NCBI RefSeq assembly: GCF_030246945.1
Contig: NZ_CP126742.1
Span: 1,302,001 to 1,366,000 of the forward strand
Reading direction: 5' to 3'
Source: Microbacterium sp. zg-Y1090
Lineage (GTDB): Bacteria; Actinomycetota; Actinomycetes; Actinomycetales; Microbacteriaceae
DNA length: 64,000 bases
The notes beneath the pieces were generated by a model that saw only the letters and a program-made list of their open reading frames with translations, had not been told where the DNA came from and did no database searches. Below, one piece after another: positions 9,254 through 18,094 of the stretch. A program made the translations under genes and the position numbers. Numbering within the stretch: position 1 is the stretch's first letter; the number at the start of each line of letters is the position of its first letter.

Positions 9254-10051
9254 TCAGCGCACGGGGGCGAAGACGGCGGGCCAGAGGGCGGCGGCCAGGG
9301 GGTAGCCGACGAACGAGACCACATCGAGGATCGTGTGCGCGATCACGAACGGCATGACGCGCCCCCACCGGCGGTAGCACCACCCGAACACCACACCCAT
9401 CGCGAAGTTGCCGATGATGCCGCCGAAGCCCTGGTACGCGTGGTACGCCCCGCGCAGCGCCGCGGCGGCGAGGATGATCGACCACCACCCCCACCCGAGC
9501 CGGCGCAGCCGGTCGTAGAGCCAGCCGAGCATGATGACCTCCTCCAGCAGCGCCGCGCGCACCGCGGCGAACAGGAGGATGGGCACCGTCCACCACGCGG
9601 CATCCAGGGGGGATGCCACGACCGCCACCGAGATCCCCAGCAGGCGGCCCACGGCATACAGCGCCAGACCGGGGATGCCGATGATCGCGGTGACCAGCAC
9701 GCCGCGGCCGAGGTCGCCCCCGAACCGGCGGAAGTCCAGCCCCATCCGCCGCAGCGCGTTGGTGCCCGGCTCCCAGAGCAGGTAGACCACGAGGGCGACC
9801 AGCGCCAGGTCGAACACGATGTCGAGCACCTGGTACAGCGCGTCCCAGATCGCCGCCGCGTCGCGCGACGGGTTCAGCTGCGTCTGCTGGCGGCCGAGCG
9901 GGGTGGGGGACAGCAGGCTGCGCACGAGCGACAGCAGCGAGTACAGCGCCGACTGGCCGAGCGTGATCGCCAGCACGATCGCGATCTCCCACCACAGGCG
10001 TGCGCGCTGGGCGGGGGTTGCTCCGGAGGCGGTCGGACTGGGAGCGGTCAC
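9254..10051 (-). CDS. CPBP family intramembrane metalloprotease
   Basis: This 265-residue multi-pass membrane protein has the CPBP (Abi/CAAX-protease-like) signatures in order: LLEEVIMLGWLYDRLR, RGAYHAYQG, and a last motif PFVIAHTILD. The paired Glu and the His residues form the active site in this family. Substrates of bacterial members are mostly unknown; some process peptides or confer bacteriocin immunity. GTG 10051 is chosen because CAATCT sits exactly six bases before it. An in-frame ATG at 10123 would add a non-conserved 24-residue extension. It is divergent from oppA. Confidence 0.82.
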   Translation of the reverse strand: MTAPSPTASGATPAQRARLWWEIAIVLAITLGQSALYSLLSLVRSLLSPTPLGRQQTQLNPSRDAAAIWDALYQVLDIVFDLALVALVVYLLWEPGTNALRRMGLDFRRFGGDLGRGVLVTAIIGIPGLALYAVGRLLGISVAVVASPLDAAWWTVPILLFAAVRAALLEEVIMLGWLYDRLRRLGWGWWSIILAAAALRGAYHAYQGFGGIIGNFAMGVVFGWCYRRWGRVMPFVIAHTILDVVSFVGYPLAAALWPAVFAPVR

Positions 10052-10115
10052 CTTGTCAGATTGCCACACGTCGGCCGCGGCGGGTAAAGAGCATGTAACG
10101 CTTTGCGTCGACCTT

Positions 10116-10144
10116 TTGGTCATCTGTGATCAGGTGCCTATCGT
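10116..10144 (+). promoter_or_regulatory. Promoter of the first oligopeptide transporter operon
   Basis: TTGGTC (10116-10121) and TATCGT (10139-10144) are separated by exactly 17 bases. The transcript would carry a leader of about 65 bases ending in the strong SD AGGAGGA before oppA. The -35 is part of a small palindrome, GACC-TTTT-GGTC (10110-10121), a possible but unproven operator. Confidence 0.6.
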
Positions 10145-10215
10145 TGCAGAATCCATGCGACGGTCCGCCGACCATACCCGGCACCGCCTGCGACATCCCT
10201 GCACCAGGAGGAACA

Positions 10216-11847
10216 GTGAAGCGCAACAGCACTGCGTTCGCCGGACTGGCGCTGCTGACGGTGGGCACCCTTGCCCTCGCCGGCTGCGCTGGCGGCGGCG
10301 GCAACACCGCCGAGGAGGAGACCGGCGACGCCGGCGTCTCGACCGCCATCATCACCACCAACGGCACCGAGCCCGAGAACCCGCTGATCCCCACCGCGAC
10401 GAACGAGGTCGGCGGCGGCAAGATCCTCGACGCCATCTTCGCCGGGCTGGTCTCGTACGAGGCCGACGGCACCGCGGTCAACGACATGGCCGAGGAGATC
10501 ACGGTCGACGACCCGCAGAACCTGACCGTCAAGATCAAGGAAGGCCAGGTCTTCACCGACGGCGAAGAGGTCACCGCCGACAACTTCATCAAGGCGTGGA
10601 ACTACGGCGCCCTGGCGTCCAACGAGCAGTACAACAGCTACTTCTTCGAGGACATCGAGGGCTTCAGCTACGACGAGGACTCCGAGCTCACCGGCCTGCA
10701 GGAGGTCGACGACTACACCTTCACGATCGCGCTGAACAAGCCCGCGTCGGACTTCGCGCTGCGCCTGGGCTACTCGGCCTACTACCCGCTGCCCGACGCC
10801 GCGTTCGAGGACATGGACGCGTTCGGTGAGAACCCGATCGGCAACGGCCCGTACATGCTCGACGGCGACGGCGCGTGGCAGCACGACGTCAAGATCGACC
10901 TCGTCAAGAACGAGGACTACGAGGGTGTCCGCCAGGCGCAGAACGGTGGCCTGTCCATCACGTTCTACTCGTCGCAGGATGCCGCGTACGCCGACCTGCT
11001 CGGTGGCGAGGTCGACGTGATCGACGCGATCCCGCCGTCGTCGCTGGCCAGCTTCGAGTCGGATCTGGGTGAGCGCGCTGTCAACAAGCCCGCCGCCGTC
11101 TTCCAGTCCTTCACGATCCCGGAGCGCCTCGCGCACTTCTCGGGCGAAGAGGGCCAGCTGCGCCGCCAGGCGCTGTCGCTCGCGATCAACCGCGACGAGA
11201 TCACCGAGACGATCTTCCAGGGCACCCGCACCCCGGCGCGCGACTTCACGTCCCCGGTCATCGACGGCTGGTCGGACTCGCTCGAGGGCGCCGACGTTCT
11301 GGATTACAACCCCGAGCGCGCAGCCGAGCTGTGGGCCGAGGCCGACGCGATCTCGCCCTGGGAAGGCACCTTCCAGATCGGCTACAACGCCGACGGCGGA
11401 CACGACCAGTGGGTCGACGCGGTCTCGAACTCGATCAAGAACACCCTCGGCATCGACGCGTCGGGCGCTCCCTACCCGACCTTCGCCGAGCTGCGCGAGC
11501 TCGTGAACAACGACTCCATCACGACGGCCTTCCGCACCGGCTGGCAGGCGGACTACCCGGGTCTGTACAACTTCCTGGGCCCGCTGTATGCCACCAACGC
11601 CGGCTCGAACGACGGTGACTACTCGAACCCCGAGTTCGACGAGCTGCTCGCCGCGGGCATCTCGGCCACCGACCCGGGCGAGGCGAACGAGCTGTTCTCG
11701 GAGGCGCAGTCGGTGCTGCTGACCGACCTGCCGGCCCTCCCGCTGTGGTACGCCAACGTCACCGGCGGCTACTCGGAGAACGTCGACAACGTCGACTTCG
11801 GCTGGAACTCCGTGCCGCTGTTCCACCTGATCACCAAGTCCGAATAA
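10216..11847 (+). CDS. oppA: Oligopeptide-binding lipoprotein of ABC importer (SBP family 5)
   Basis: This extracellular solute-binding lipoprotein (543 residues) captures peptides for import. The signal peptide ends in the lipobox LALAGC with acylated Cys24, followed by a family 5 binding fold (for example EITVDDPQNLTVKIKEGQVFTDGEEV and IGNGPYMLDG). GTG 10216 follows the SD AGGAGGA and starts a proper signal peptide; the reading frame upstream of it is not signal-like. A 14-bp hairpin follows the stop, then oppB. OppA is the generic family name; the actual peptide or other ligand cannot be read from sequence. Confidence 0.9.
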   Translation: MKRNSTAFAGLALLTVGTLALAGCAGGGGNTAEEETGDAGVSTAIITTNGTEPENPLIPTATNEVGGGKILDAIFAGLVSYEADGTAVNDMAEEITVDDPQNLTVKIKEGQVFTDGEEVTADNFIKAWNYGALASNEQYNSYFFEDIEGFSYDEDSELTGLQEVDDYTFTIALNKPASDFALRLGYSAYYPLPDAAFEDMDAFGENPIGNGPYMLDGDGAWQHDVKIDLVKNEDYEGVRQAQNGGLSITFYSSQDAAYADLLGGEVDVIDAIPPSSLASFESDLGERAVNKPAAVFQSFTIPERLAHFSGEEGQLRRQALSLAINRDEITETIFQGTRTPARDFTSPVIDGWSDSLEGADVLDYNPERAAELWAEADAISPWEGTFQIGYNADGGHDQWVDAVSNSIKNTLGIDASGAPYPTFAELRELVNNDSITTAFRTGWQADYPGLYNFLGPLYATNAGSNDGDYSNPEFDELLAAGISATDPGEANELFSEAQSVLLTDLPALPLWYANVTGGYSENVDNVDFGWNSVPLFHLITKSE

Positions 11848-11862
11848 CCTGGTGATCTCACT

Positions 11863-11896
11863 CGCGAGGCGGTGACGCTCCTGTCACCGCCTCGCG
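11863..11896 (+). terminator. Intercistronic hairpin after oppA
   Basis: CGCGAGGCGGTGAC (11863-11876) and GTCACCGCCTCGCG (11883-11896) form a perfect 14-bp stem with a 6-base loop. There is no U-tract. Placed between the binding-protein gene and the permease genes, it probably acts as a partial terminator or an mRNA 3'-end stabiliser. Confidence 0.75.
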
Positions 11897-11994
11897 GGCT
11901 GTTCCGACGCCGACCACCTCGCCGCGGGGTGGCACCGGCCTGAGTGGGAGCCCGACGCGACCCGTCGGCCTCCCCGATCGCAAGGAGAGCCGAC

Positions 11995-12924
11995 GTGCTC
12001 GGTTACATCGTCAGACGCGTGCTCCAGGTGATCCCCGTCTTCTTCGGGGCCACCCTGCTCATCTACTTCATGGTGTTCGCCATGCCGGGCGACCCGATCC
12101 TCGCCCTCTTCGGCGACCGCACGCCCAACCCGGCGCTCCTGGAGGCGATCCGCGAGGAGTACCACCTCAACGACCCCTTCATCGTGCAGTACTTCTACTA
12201 CATCACCGGGGTGTTCCAGGGAGACTTCGGGGTCAGCTTCTCGGGCCAGCCCGTGAGCGAGGTCCTCGCCCGCACCTTCCCCGTGACGATCCGCCTCGCG
12301 GCGCTGGCCATCGCGATCGAGCTCGTGCTCGCGATCGTCATCGGCACGATCTCGGGGCTTCGCAAGGGCAAGCTGTTCGACAACGCCTCGCTCGTCATCG
12401 CCCTCGTGTTCGTCGCGGTCCCGGTGTTCGTCCTGGCGTTCCTCGCGCAGTACTTCCTGGCGATCCAGCTCGGCTGGTTCCGCCCCACCGTCGGGGCGCA
12501 GAACGGCTGGATGGACCTGTGGCTGCCGGCCATCGTGCTGGGACTCAGCCTCTATGCCACGAGCATGCGCCTGACCCGGGCTTCGGTCATCGACACGCTC
12601 AACCAGGACTGGGTGCGCACCGCCTACAGCAAGGGCCTGTCGCGTCGCCGCGTCATCCCGGTGCACGTGCTGCGCAACTCCCTCATCCCCGTCATCACCA
12701 ACACCGCCACCAACTTCGGGGTGCTGCTGGTGGGCGCGACCGTCACGGAGGGCATCTTCAACGTGCCCGGCGTCGGCAACGTGCTGTTCCAGGCGGTCCG
12801 TCGTCAGGAGGGCCCCACGGTCGTCTCCTTCGTGACCGTGTTCGTCATCGTCTACGTCCTGGTCAACCTGATCATCGACCTGCTCTACGGTCTGCTCGAC
12901 CCGAGGATCCGCTATGCCAAGTGA
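11995..12924 (+). CDS. oppB: Peptide ABC transporter permease OppB-type
   Basis: This 309-residue inner-membrane permease has the N terminus YIVRRVLQVIPVFFGATLL, the usual six membrane helices and an EAA-type loop (SKGLSRRRVIPVHVLRNSL) for contact with the ATPase. The start GTG 11995 has AAGGAGAG just upstream. It overlaps oppC by 11 bases. It partners with OppC to form the channel fed by OppA and powered by the downstream double ATPase. Confidence 0.93.
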   Translation: MLGYIVRRVLQVIPVFFGATLLIYFMVFAMPGDPILALFGDRTPNPALLEAIREEYHLNDPFIVQYFYYITGVFQGDFGVSFSGQPVSEVLARTFPVTIRLAALAIAIELVLAIVIGTISGLRKGKLFDNASLVIALVFVAVPVFVLAFLAQYFLAIQLGWFRPTVGAQNGWMDLWLPAIVLGLSLYATSMRLTRASVIDTLNQDWVRTAYSKGLSRRRVIPVHVLRNSLIPVITNTATNFGVLLVGATVTEGIFNVPGVGNVLFQAVRRQEGPTVVSFVTVFVIVYVLVNLIIDLLYGLLDPRIRYAK

Positions 12925-13861
12925 CCGGTTTCCCACGGCGCACTACGTCGCGCCCATCAAGACCACCACGATCAACGTCGACGCCGTCCGCGTGGAGGCC
13001 AAGCCCAGCAACCTGTGGCGCGACGCGTGGCGGGACATCCGCCGGCGTCCGACCTTCTGGGTCACCGCGCTGCTCCTGCTCGTCGTGGTCCTCATGGCGG
13101 CCTGGCCCACGCTGTTCACGCCCGTCCCGCCCAACGCGCAGTGCTTCCTCGCCAACAGCAACGGCGGCCCCGCCTCGGGACACCCGCTCGGCTTCACGTT
13201 CCAGGGCTGCGACATCTGGGCGCGCATCGTGTGGGGCGCGCGCACCTCGCTCGTGGTGGGTCTGCTCGCCACGCTCATCAGCACGCTGCTCGGCGTCATC
13301 ATGGGTGCGCTGGCCGGCTTCTACGGCGGCTGGCTGGACTCGGTGCTCTCGCGGGTCGGCGACATCTTCTTCGCCATCCCGTACATCCTCGCGGCCATCG
13401 TCGTCATGAGCGTCTTCTCGCAGAACCGCACCCCGCTCGTCCTCGCCTTCGCGATCGGCGGATTCGCCTGGGCGTCGACGGCGCGCGTGATCCGCTCCGA
13501 AGTGCTGCGGGTGCGGCAGGCGGACTTCGTGACCGCGTCCCGCGCCCTCGGCCTGTCGCGGTTCCGCACCCTCCTGGTGCATGTGCTGCCCAACGCCCTC
13601 GCGCCGGTCATCGTCGTGGCGACCATCACGCTGGGCGCCGCGATCTCCGCCGAGGCGACCCTGTCGTTCCTGGGCGTCGGACTCGGCAGCCAGACCATGT
13701 CGTGGGGTCTGGACATCAGCCAGGCGCAGTCCTCGCTGCGCGTCGCGCCCATGGCGCTGATCTACCCGTCCATCGCGCTGACCCTCACGGTCCTCGCGTT
13801 CATCATCCTGGGGGAGCTCCTGCGAGACGCCCTGGATCCGAAAGCGAGGGCACGTCGATGA
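12914..13861 (+). CDS. oppC: Peptide ABC transporter permease OppC-type
   Basis: This second permease subunit (315 residues) has an N-terminal cytosolic segment, one helix, a periplasmic loop, then five helices with the EAA loop SRALGLSRFRTLLVHVLPNAL. ATG 12914 overlaps the end of oppB. Its TGA overlaps the start of the ATPase gene in ATGA, so the three genes are translationally coupled. Confidence 0.93.
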   Translation: MPSDRFPTAHYVAPIKTTTINVDAVRVEAKPSNLWRDAWRDIRRRPTFWVTALLLLVVVLMAAWPTLFTPVPPNAQCFLANSNGGPASGHPLGFTFQGCDIWARIVWGARTSLVVGLLATLISTLLGVIMGALAGFYGGWLDSVLSRVGDIFFAIPYILAAIVVMSVFSQNRTPLVLAFAIGGFAWASTARVIRSEVLRVRQADFVTASRALGLSRFRTLLVHVLPNALAPVIVVATITLGAAISAEATLSFLGVGLGSQTMSWGLDISQAQSSLRVAPMALIYPSIALTLTVLAFIILGELLRDALDPKARARR

Positions 13862-15543
13862 TGCCGGCGAACCGCACGCCTCTGCTGTCGATCCGCGACC
13901 TCACCGTCGCGTTCGACGCGGGCAAGACCTCCACCGAAGTCCTCCACGGGATCGACCTCGACATCCACCCGGGGGAGACCGTCGCGATCGTCGGCGAGTC
14001 CGGGTCGGGCAAGTCCACGACCGCCTCCGCGATCGTCAACCTGCTCCCCGGCACCGGGCACGTCACGGGCGGGTCCATCACGCTGGAGGGCCGTGACCTC
14101 ACGACGCTCACGCAGTCGCAGATGGAGCGCATCCGCGGCCGCGAGATCGGCTACGTCCCGCAGGACCCGATGTCCAACCTGAACCCGGTGTGGAGCATCG
14201 GCTTCCAGGTCAAGGAGGCCATCCGCGCCAACGGCATCGCCAGCGGCCGCAAAGAGGTCGAGCGCCGCGCCGTCGAGGTGCTGCAGCAGGCGGGGCTGGC
14301 AGATGCCGAACGCCGGCTGCACCAGTTCCCGCACCAGTTCTCGGGCGGCATGCGCCAGCGCGCGCTCATCGGCATCGGCCTCGCCGCCGACCCGAAGCTG
14401 CTCATCGCCGACGAGCCGACCTCGGCGCTGGACGTCACCGTGCAGCGGGTCATCCTCGATCACATGGCCTCGCTCGCAGCGGAGAAGGGCACGTCGGTCC
14501 TGCTCATCACGCACGACCTGGGCCTGGCCGCCGAGCGCGCCGACACGATCGTCGTGATGAACCAGGGCGAGATCGTCGAGTCCGGGCCCAGCCGCGCGAT
14601 CCTGGAGGACCCGCAGCACCCGTACACCCAGCGACTCGTGGCCGCGGCGCCGAGCCTGGCGTCACAGCGCATCCAGGCCCGCGCCGAGGACCGCGGCATC
14701 CAGCATGAAGCCGACCTCGCCACCGCCGAGCCTGCCGTCGTGGTGCGCGATCTCGTCAAGGAGTACAAGATCCGGCAGGGGTCGTTCCGCAGCGAGCGGT
14801 TCCGCGCCGTCGACGGCGTCTCGTTCGAGATCCCGCGCGGGCGCACGCTGGCGCTGGTGGGGGAGTCGGGCTCGGGCAAGTCCACGATCGCCAAGATGGT
14901 GCTGGACCTCGAGAAGCCGACGTCCGGCTCCATCCTCATCGAGGGCGAGAACATCGCGCGGCTGTCGGGACGCAAGTCCTTCGCCCTGCGCCGCCGGATG
15001 CAGCCCGTCTTCCAGGACCCCTACGGATCGCTCGACCCGCTCCGCAGCATCGGCGGCACGATCGCCGAGCCGCTCGAGGTGCACCACGTGGGTGACGCCC
15101 GCTCACGACGCGCGCGCGTCGCCGAGCTGCTCGACCAGGTCTCGCTGCCGCAGGAGCTGGCCTCCCGCTATCCGAACGAGCTGTCCGGCGGGCAGCGTCA
15201 GCGCGTGGCGATCGCCCGCGCCCTCGCGCTGAAGCCCGACATCGTCGTGCTCGACGAGGCCGTGTCGGCGCTGGACGTGCTGGTGCAGGACCAGATCCTG
15301 CAGCTGCTGGCGGACCTGCAGTCCGAGCTCGGGCTGACGTATCTGTTCATCACGCACGACCTCGCCGTCGTGCGCGTGGTGGCCGACTTCGTCTGCGTGA
15401 TGGAGCGCGGCAGGATCGTCGAGCAGGGGACGGTGGACGAGATCTTCGCCAACCCCGCCGAGGAGTACACCCGACGTCTGCTGGAGGCGATCCCCGGCGC
15501 CTCGATGGTGCTCGGCGCCGGTTCCGGCGACCCGGAGACATGA
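13858..15543 (+). CDS. oppDF: Fused double ABC ATPase, OppD-OppF type
   Basis: The 561-residue protein contains two complete nucleotide-binding domains. The first has Walker A GESGSGKST (46-54) and signature SGGMRQRA; the second, after about residue 300, has GESGSGKST and SGGQRQRVAIARAL. Each is followed by the peptide-transporter C-terminal extension (for example QHPYTQRLV). It energises OppBC. Two in-frame ATG codons occur back to back at 13858 and 13861; the first gives the ATGA overlap with oppC. OppD and OppF are usually separate proteins, but such fusions are frequent in actinobacteria. Confidence 0.92.
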   Translation: MMPANRTPLLSIRDLTVAFDAGKTSTEVLHGIDLDIHPGETVAIVGESGSGKSTTASAIVNLLPGTGHVTGGSITLEGRDLTTLTQSQMERIRGREIGYVPQDPMSNLNPVWSIGFQVKEAIRANGIASGRKEVERRAVEVLQQAGLADAERRLHQFPHQFSGGMRQRALIGIGLAADPKLLIADEPTSALDVTVQRVILDHMASLAAEKGTSVLLITHDLGLAAERADTIVVMNQGEIVESGPSRAILEDPQHPYTQRLVAAAPSLASQRIQARAEDRGIQHEADLATAEPAVVVRDLVKEYKIRQGSFRSERFRAVDGVSFEIPRGRTLALVGESGSGKSTIAKMVLDLEKPTSGSILIEGENIARLSGRKSFALRRRMQPVFQDPYGSLDPLRSIGGTIAEPLEVHHVGDARSRRARVAELLDQVSLPQELASRYPNELSGGQRQRVAIARALALKPDIVVLDEAVSALDVLVQDQILQLLADLQSELGLTYLFITHDLAVVRVVADFVCVMERGRIVEQGTVDEIFANPAEEYTRRLLEAIPGASMVLGAGSGDPET

Positions 15544-16118
15544 GTCAGGACGCACGTCCGGACCGCCGGGTCTACCGATCGCGATCCGGAACGGTCGCAC
15601 TCGTGATCGCCGGCGCCATCACGCTGTTCCTCCTGGGGGATGCCGCACTGCGCTCGGGGGTCGGCGGGATGCTGCTGCTGGCGCCGGGGATCCTCCTGGT
15701 GGACTGGATCATCTTCGCCGTCCTGTTCGTCCCGAAGGTGCAGACCGATGCTCACGGTGTCACCGTCATCAATCCCCTCCGGTGCGCCGAGGTGCCCTGG
15801 GGCCGCGTGCGCGACATCACGACCCGGTGGCAGCTGACGCTGCATCTCGACGACGGCTCCCAGATCGCCGCCTTCGGCGGCCCGGAGGTGCGGCGCCCGC
15901 GCCCGCGTCCGCGCGCGACCCCCTGGTCGGATGCCGAGCGGCCCGGTGCCACGTCTTCGGACCTCGATCTCATCCTCGGAGAGTGGGAAAACGCCGACTC
16001 CCGGCTGTCTTCGGCGGGCGAGGTGCGCCGGTGGTGGAACCTGCCGGTGCTGTTGTCGCTGGCCGGCCTGATCGTCTGGGGGCTGCTCGCCGTCATGGTG
16101 AGCGGCATGGCGGCCTGA
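15540..16118 (+). CDS. Membrane protein with PH-like domain
   Basis: The 192-residue protein has two N-terminal helices (about residues 18-63), a cytosolic middle resembling a bacterial PH domain (VQTDAHGVTVINPLR through the HLDDGSQIAAF strand), and a C-terminal helix (LLSLAGLIVWGLLAVMV). Its ATG overlaps the TGA of the ATPase gene (ATGA), so it belongs to the transporter operon, although nothing known links such proteins to peptide uptake. Function unknown. Confidence 0.7.
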   Translation: MSQDARPDRRVYRSRSGTVALVIAGAITLFLLGDAALRSGVGGMLLLAPGILLVDWIIFAVLFVPKVQTDAHGVTVINPLRCAEVPWGRVRDITTRWQLTLHLDDGSQIAAFGGPEVRRPRPRPRATPWSDAERPGATSSDLDLILGEWENADSRLSSAGEVRRWWNLPVLLSLAGLIVWGLLAVMVSGMAA

Positions 16119-16150
16119 GTTAAGGGTTTGTAACTATTGGGCGCCTGGCT

Positions 16151-16179
16151 TTGGATGGGCTCTGTGCCGAACATATAGT
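16151..16179 (+). promoter_or_regulatory. Promoter of the second peptide transporter operon
   Basis: TTGGAT (16151-16156) and TATAGT (16174-16179) are spaced by exactly 17 bases, the best sigma-70-type promoter in the window. The leader is about 75 bases. It shares the TTGG-N17-TAT form with the oppA promoter. Confidence 0.75.
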
Positions 16180-16260
16180 TTCGGTATTCGTAGCCCGAGC
16201 GATGAAGGTCCGTCGACGCAGGCCGCGATAACCCTTGCCCGCACCAATGTAGGAGACCAA

Positions 16261-18000
16261 ATGCGTTCACGTCGAACCCTTATCGCCGGGGCCGCCATCG
16301 GCGTCACCGCCCTGGCGCTCACCGCCTGCGCGCCGCCCAGCGACGGCAACACCGGTGACAGCAACGAGCCGACCGGCACCGCGTCGATCTCGGTGTCCGT
16401 GGGCCCCAACGACTTCATCAGCTACAACGGCTTCACGCCCGAGACGTACAGCACGTACAACTCGGCGATCGTCGACCAGCTGAAGGTCGGCTTCACCTAC
16501 TTCGCGCCGGACGGCACCGTCGAGGACAACACGGACCTGGGCTCCTACGAGCTCATCTCCGAGGACCCGCTCACCGTCGAGTACACGATCTCCGACGACG
16601 CCGCCTGGTCTGACGGCACCCCGATCACCGTCGCCGACGTCGTGCTGGCATGGGGCGTGCAGAACACGAACCTCGCCGGCGCAGATGGCCCGCTGTTCAA
16701 CTCGGTCTCGGCCGACATGGGCGACGAGGTCCCCGAGGGCCCCCAGGGTGACCTCGACGGCAAGGAGTTCACGGTCGAGTACGCCGTGAAGAACCCGGAC
16801 TGGAAGATCCAGACCTGGCTGGTCGACCCCGCACACATCGTCGCGGAGCAGGCCGGTATGGAGACCGAGGAGCTCGCCCAGGCGATCCTCGACGGCGACA
16901 GCGCCGCTCTTGAGCCCGCCGCCGAGTTCTGGAACACCGGCTGGTTCACCAACCCGGGCGAGCTGCCCGACGAGGCGCTCATCCCGTCCTCCGGTCCCTA
17001 CAAGCTCGGCTCGTGGGATGCCGGTCAGTCCGTCACCCTCGTCGCGAACGAGGACTACTACGGCGAGAAGCTCGCGCCGCAGAACGCGGAGCTCGTGTTC
17101 CGCTTCGTCGGCCAGGACGCGATGGTCCAGGCGCTGGACAACGGTGACCTCGACGTCATCGCCCCGCAGCCGACCGTCGACACGCTCGCTCAGCTCGAGG
17201 AGCTCGGCGACGCCGTCAACATCCTCGCCGGTCCGTCGCTGACGTGGGAGCACCTCGACTTCAACTTCATCGAGGGCTCGCTGTTCGCCGACAACCTGGA
17301 GCTGCGTCAGGCCTTCGCCATGTGCGTGCCGCGCCAGCAGATCGTCGACAACCTCATCAAGCCGATCGACCCGGCTGCCGTCGTGCTGAACGCCCGTGAG
17401 GTGTTCCCCTTCCAGCCCACCTACGACGAGGTCCTCGAGGCTTCCTACAACGGTGAGTACGACGAGCCGAACATCGAAGAGGCAGCGCGCATCGTCGCGG
17501 AGCAGGGCGCCGAGGGTGCTGAGGTCCGCATCGGATACTCCGCTCCCAACCCGCGCCGTGCCGACGAGGTCGCTCTGATCAAGTCGTCGTGCGACCAGGC
17601 CGGCTTCAACATCGTCGACGCGGGCAACGAGGACTTCTTCGCCCCGGGCGGCACCCAGGAGCGCGGTGACTACGAGGTGGCGCTGTTCGCCTGGGCCGGC
17701 TCCGGCCAGATCGCCTCGGGCGAGAACATCTACGCCACGGGCAAGCCGCAGAACTACGGTGGCTACTCCAACCCCGAGGTCGACGCCGCATGGGCGACGC
17801 TGAAGAACAGCCTCGACCCCGAGGTGCACCTCGAGCAGACCAAGGTGATCGAGGAGCTGCTGTGGGCTGACCTGTTCGGCATCCCGGTCTTCGCCCACCC
17901 GGGCGTCGACGCTGCCAGCGCCAGCATCGACGGCGTCGAGCGGACCACCACGCAGAGTGGTATCTCGTGGAACGCGTACGCTTGGAGCAGCGCCGAGTAA
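16261..18000 (+). CDS. dppA: Peptide-binding lipoprotein of second ABC importer (SBP family 5)
   Basis: This 579-residue binding protein has the signal peptide MRSRRTLIAG...LTAC (lipobox Cys23). Twin arginines precede the hydrophobic stretch, so Tat export is conceivable. The family 5 fold is recognisable (DDAAWSDGTPITVADVVLAWG, SSGPYKLGSWD, LRQAFAMCVPRQQIVDNL). It is the first gene of a B-C-DF operon parallel to the upstream opp operon, but its sequence is quite different from OppA, so ligand preference probably differs. A 17-bp hairpin follows. The symbol denotes family only. Confidence 0.88.
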   Translation: MRSRRTLIAGAAIGVTALALTACAPPSDGNTGDSNEPTGTASISVSVGPNDFISYNGFTPETYSTYNSAIVDQLKVGFTYFAPDGTVEDNTDLGSYELISEDPLTVEYTISDDAAWSDGTPITVADVVLAWGVQNTNLAGADGPLFNSVSADMGDEVPEGPQGDLDGKEFTVEYAVKNPDWKIQTWLVDPAHIVAEQAGMETEELAQAILDGDSAALEPAAEFWNTGWFTNPGELPDEALIPSSGPYKLGSWDAGQSVTLVANEDYYGEKLAPQNAELVFRFVGQDAMVQALDNGDLDVIAPQPTVDTLAQLEELGDAVNILAGPSLTWEHLDFNFIEGSLFADNLELRQAFAMCVPRQQIVDNLIKPIDPAAVVLNAREVFPFQPTYDEVLEASYNGEYDEPNIEEAARIVAEQGAEGAEVRIGYSAPNPRRADEVALIKSSCDQAGFNIVDAGNEDFFAPGGTQERGDYEVALFAWAGSGQIASGENIYATGKPQNYGGYSNPEVDAAWATLKNSLDPEVHLEQTKVIEELLWADLFGIPVFAHPGVDAASASIDGVERTTTQSGISWNAYAWSSAE

Positions 18001-18013
18001 TTCGGCCGACGTT

Positions 18014-18052
18014 CAGATGTGCGGGTCGGCCTCCTGCCGGCCCGCACATCTG
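18014..18052 (+). terminator. Intercistronic hairpin after dppA
   Basis: CAGATGTGCGGGTCGGC (18014-18030) pairs with GCCGGCCCGCACATCTG (18036-18052): 17 bp with one G-U pair and a 5-base loop, without a U-tract. Its position is equivalent to the hairpin after oppA, which suggests the same role. Confidence 0.75.
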
Positions 18053-18094
18053 TGATCGCGACCGTTCCCGATAAACCCGAAGGGAAGCACTGTC

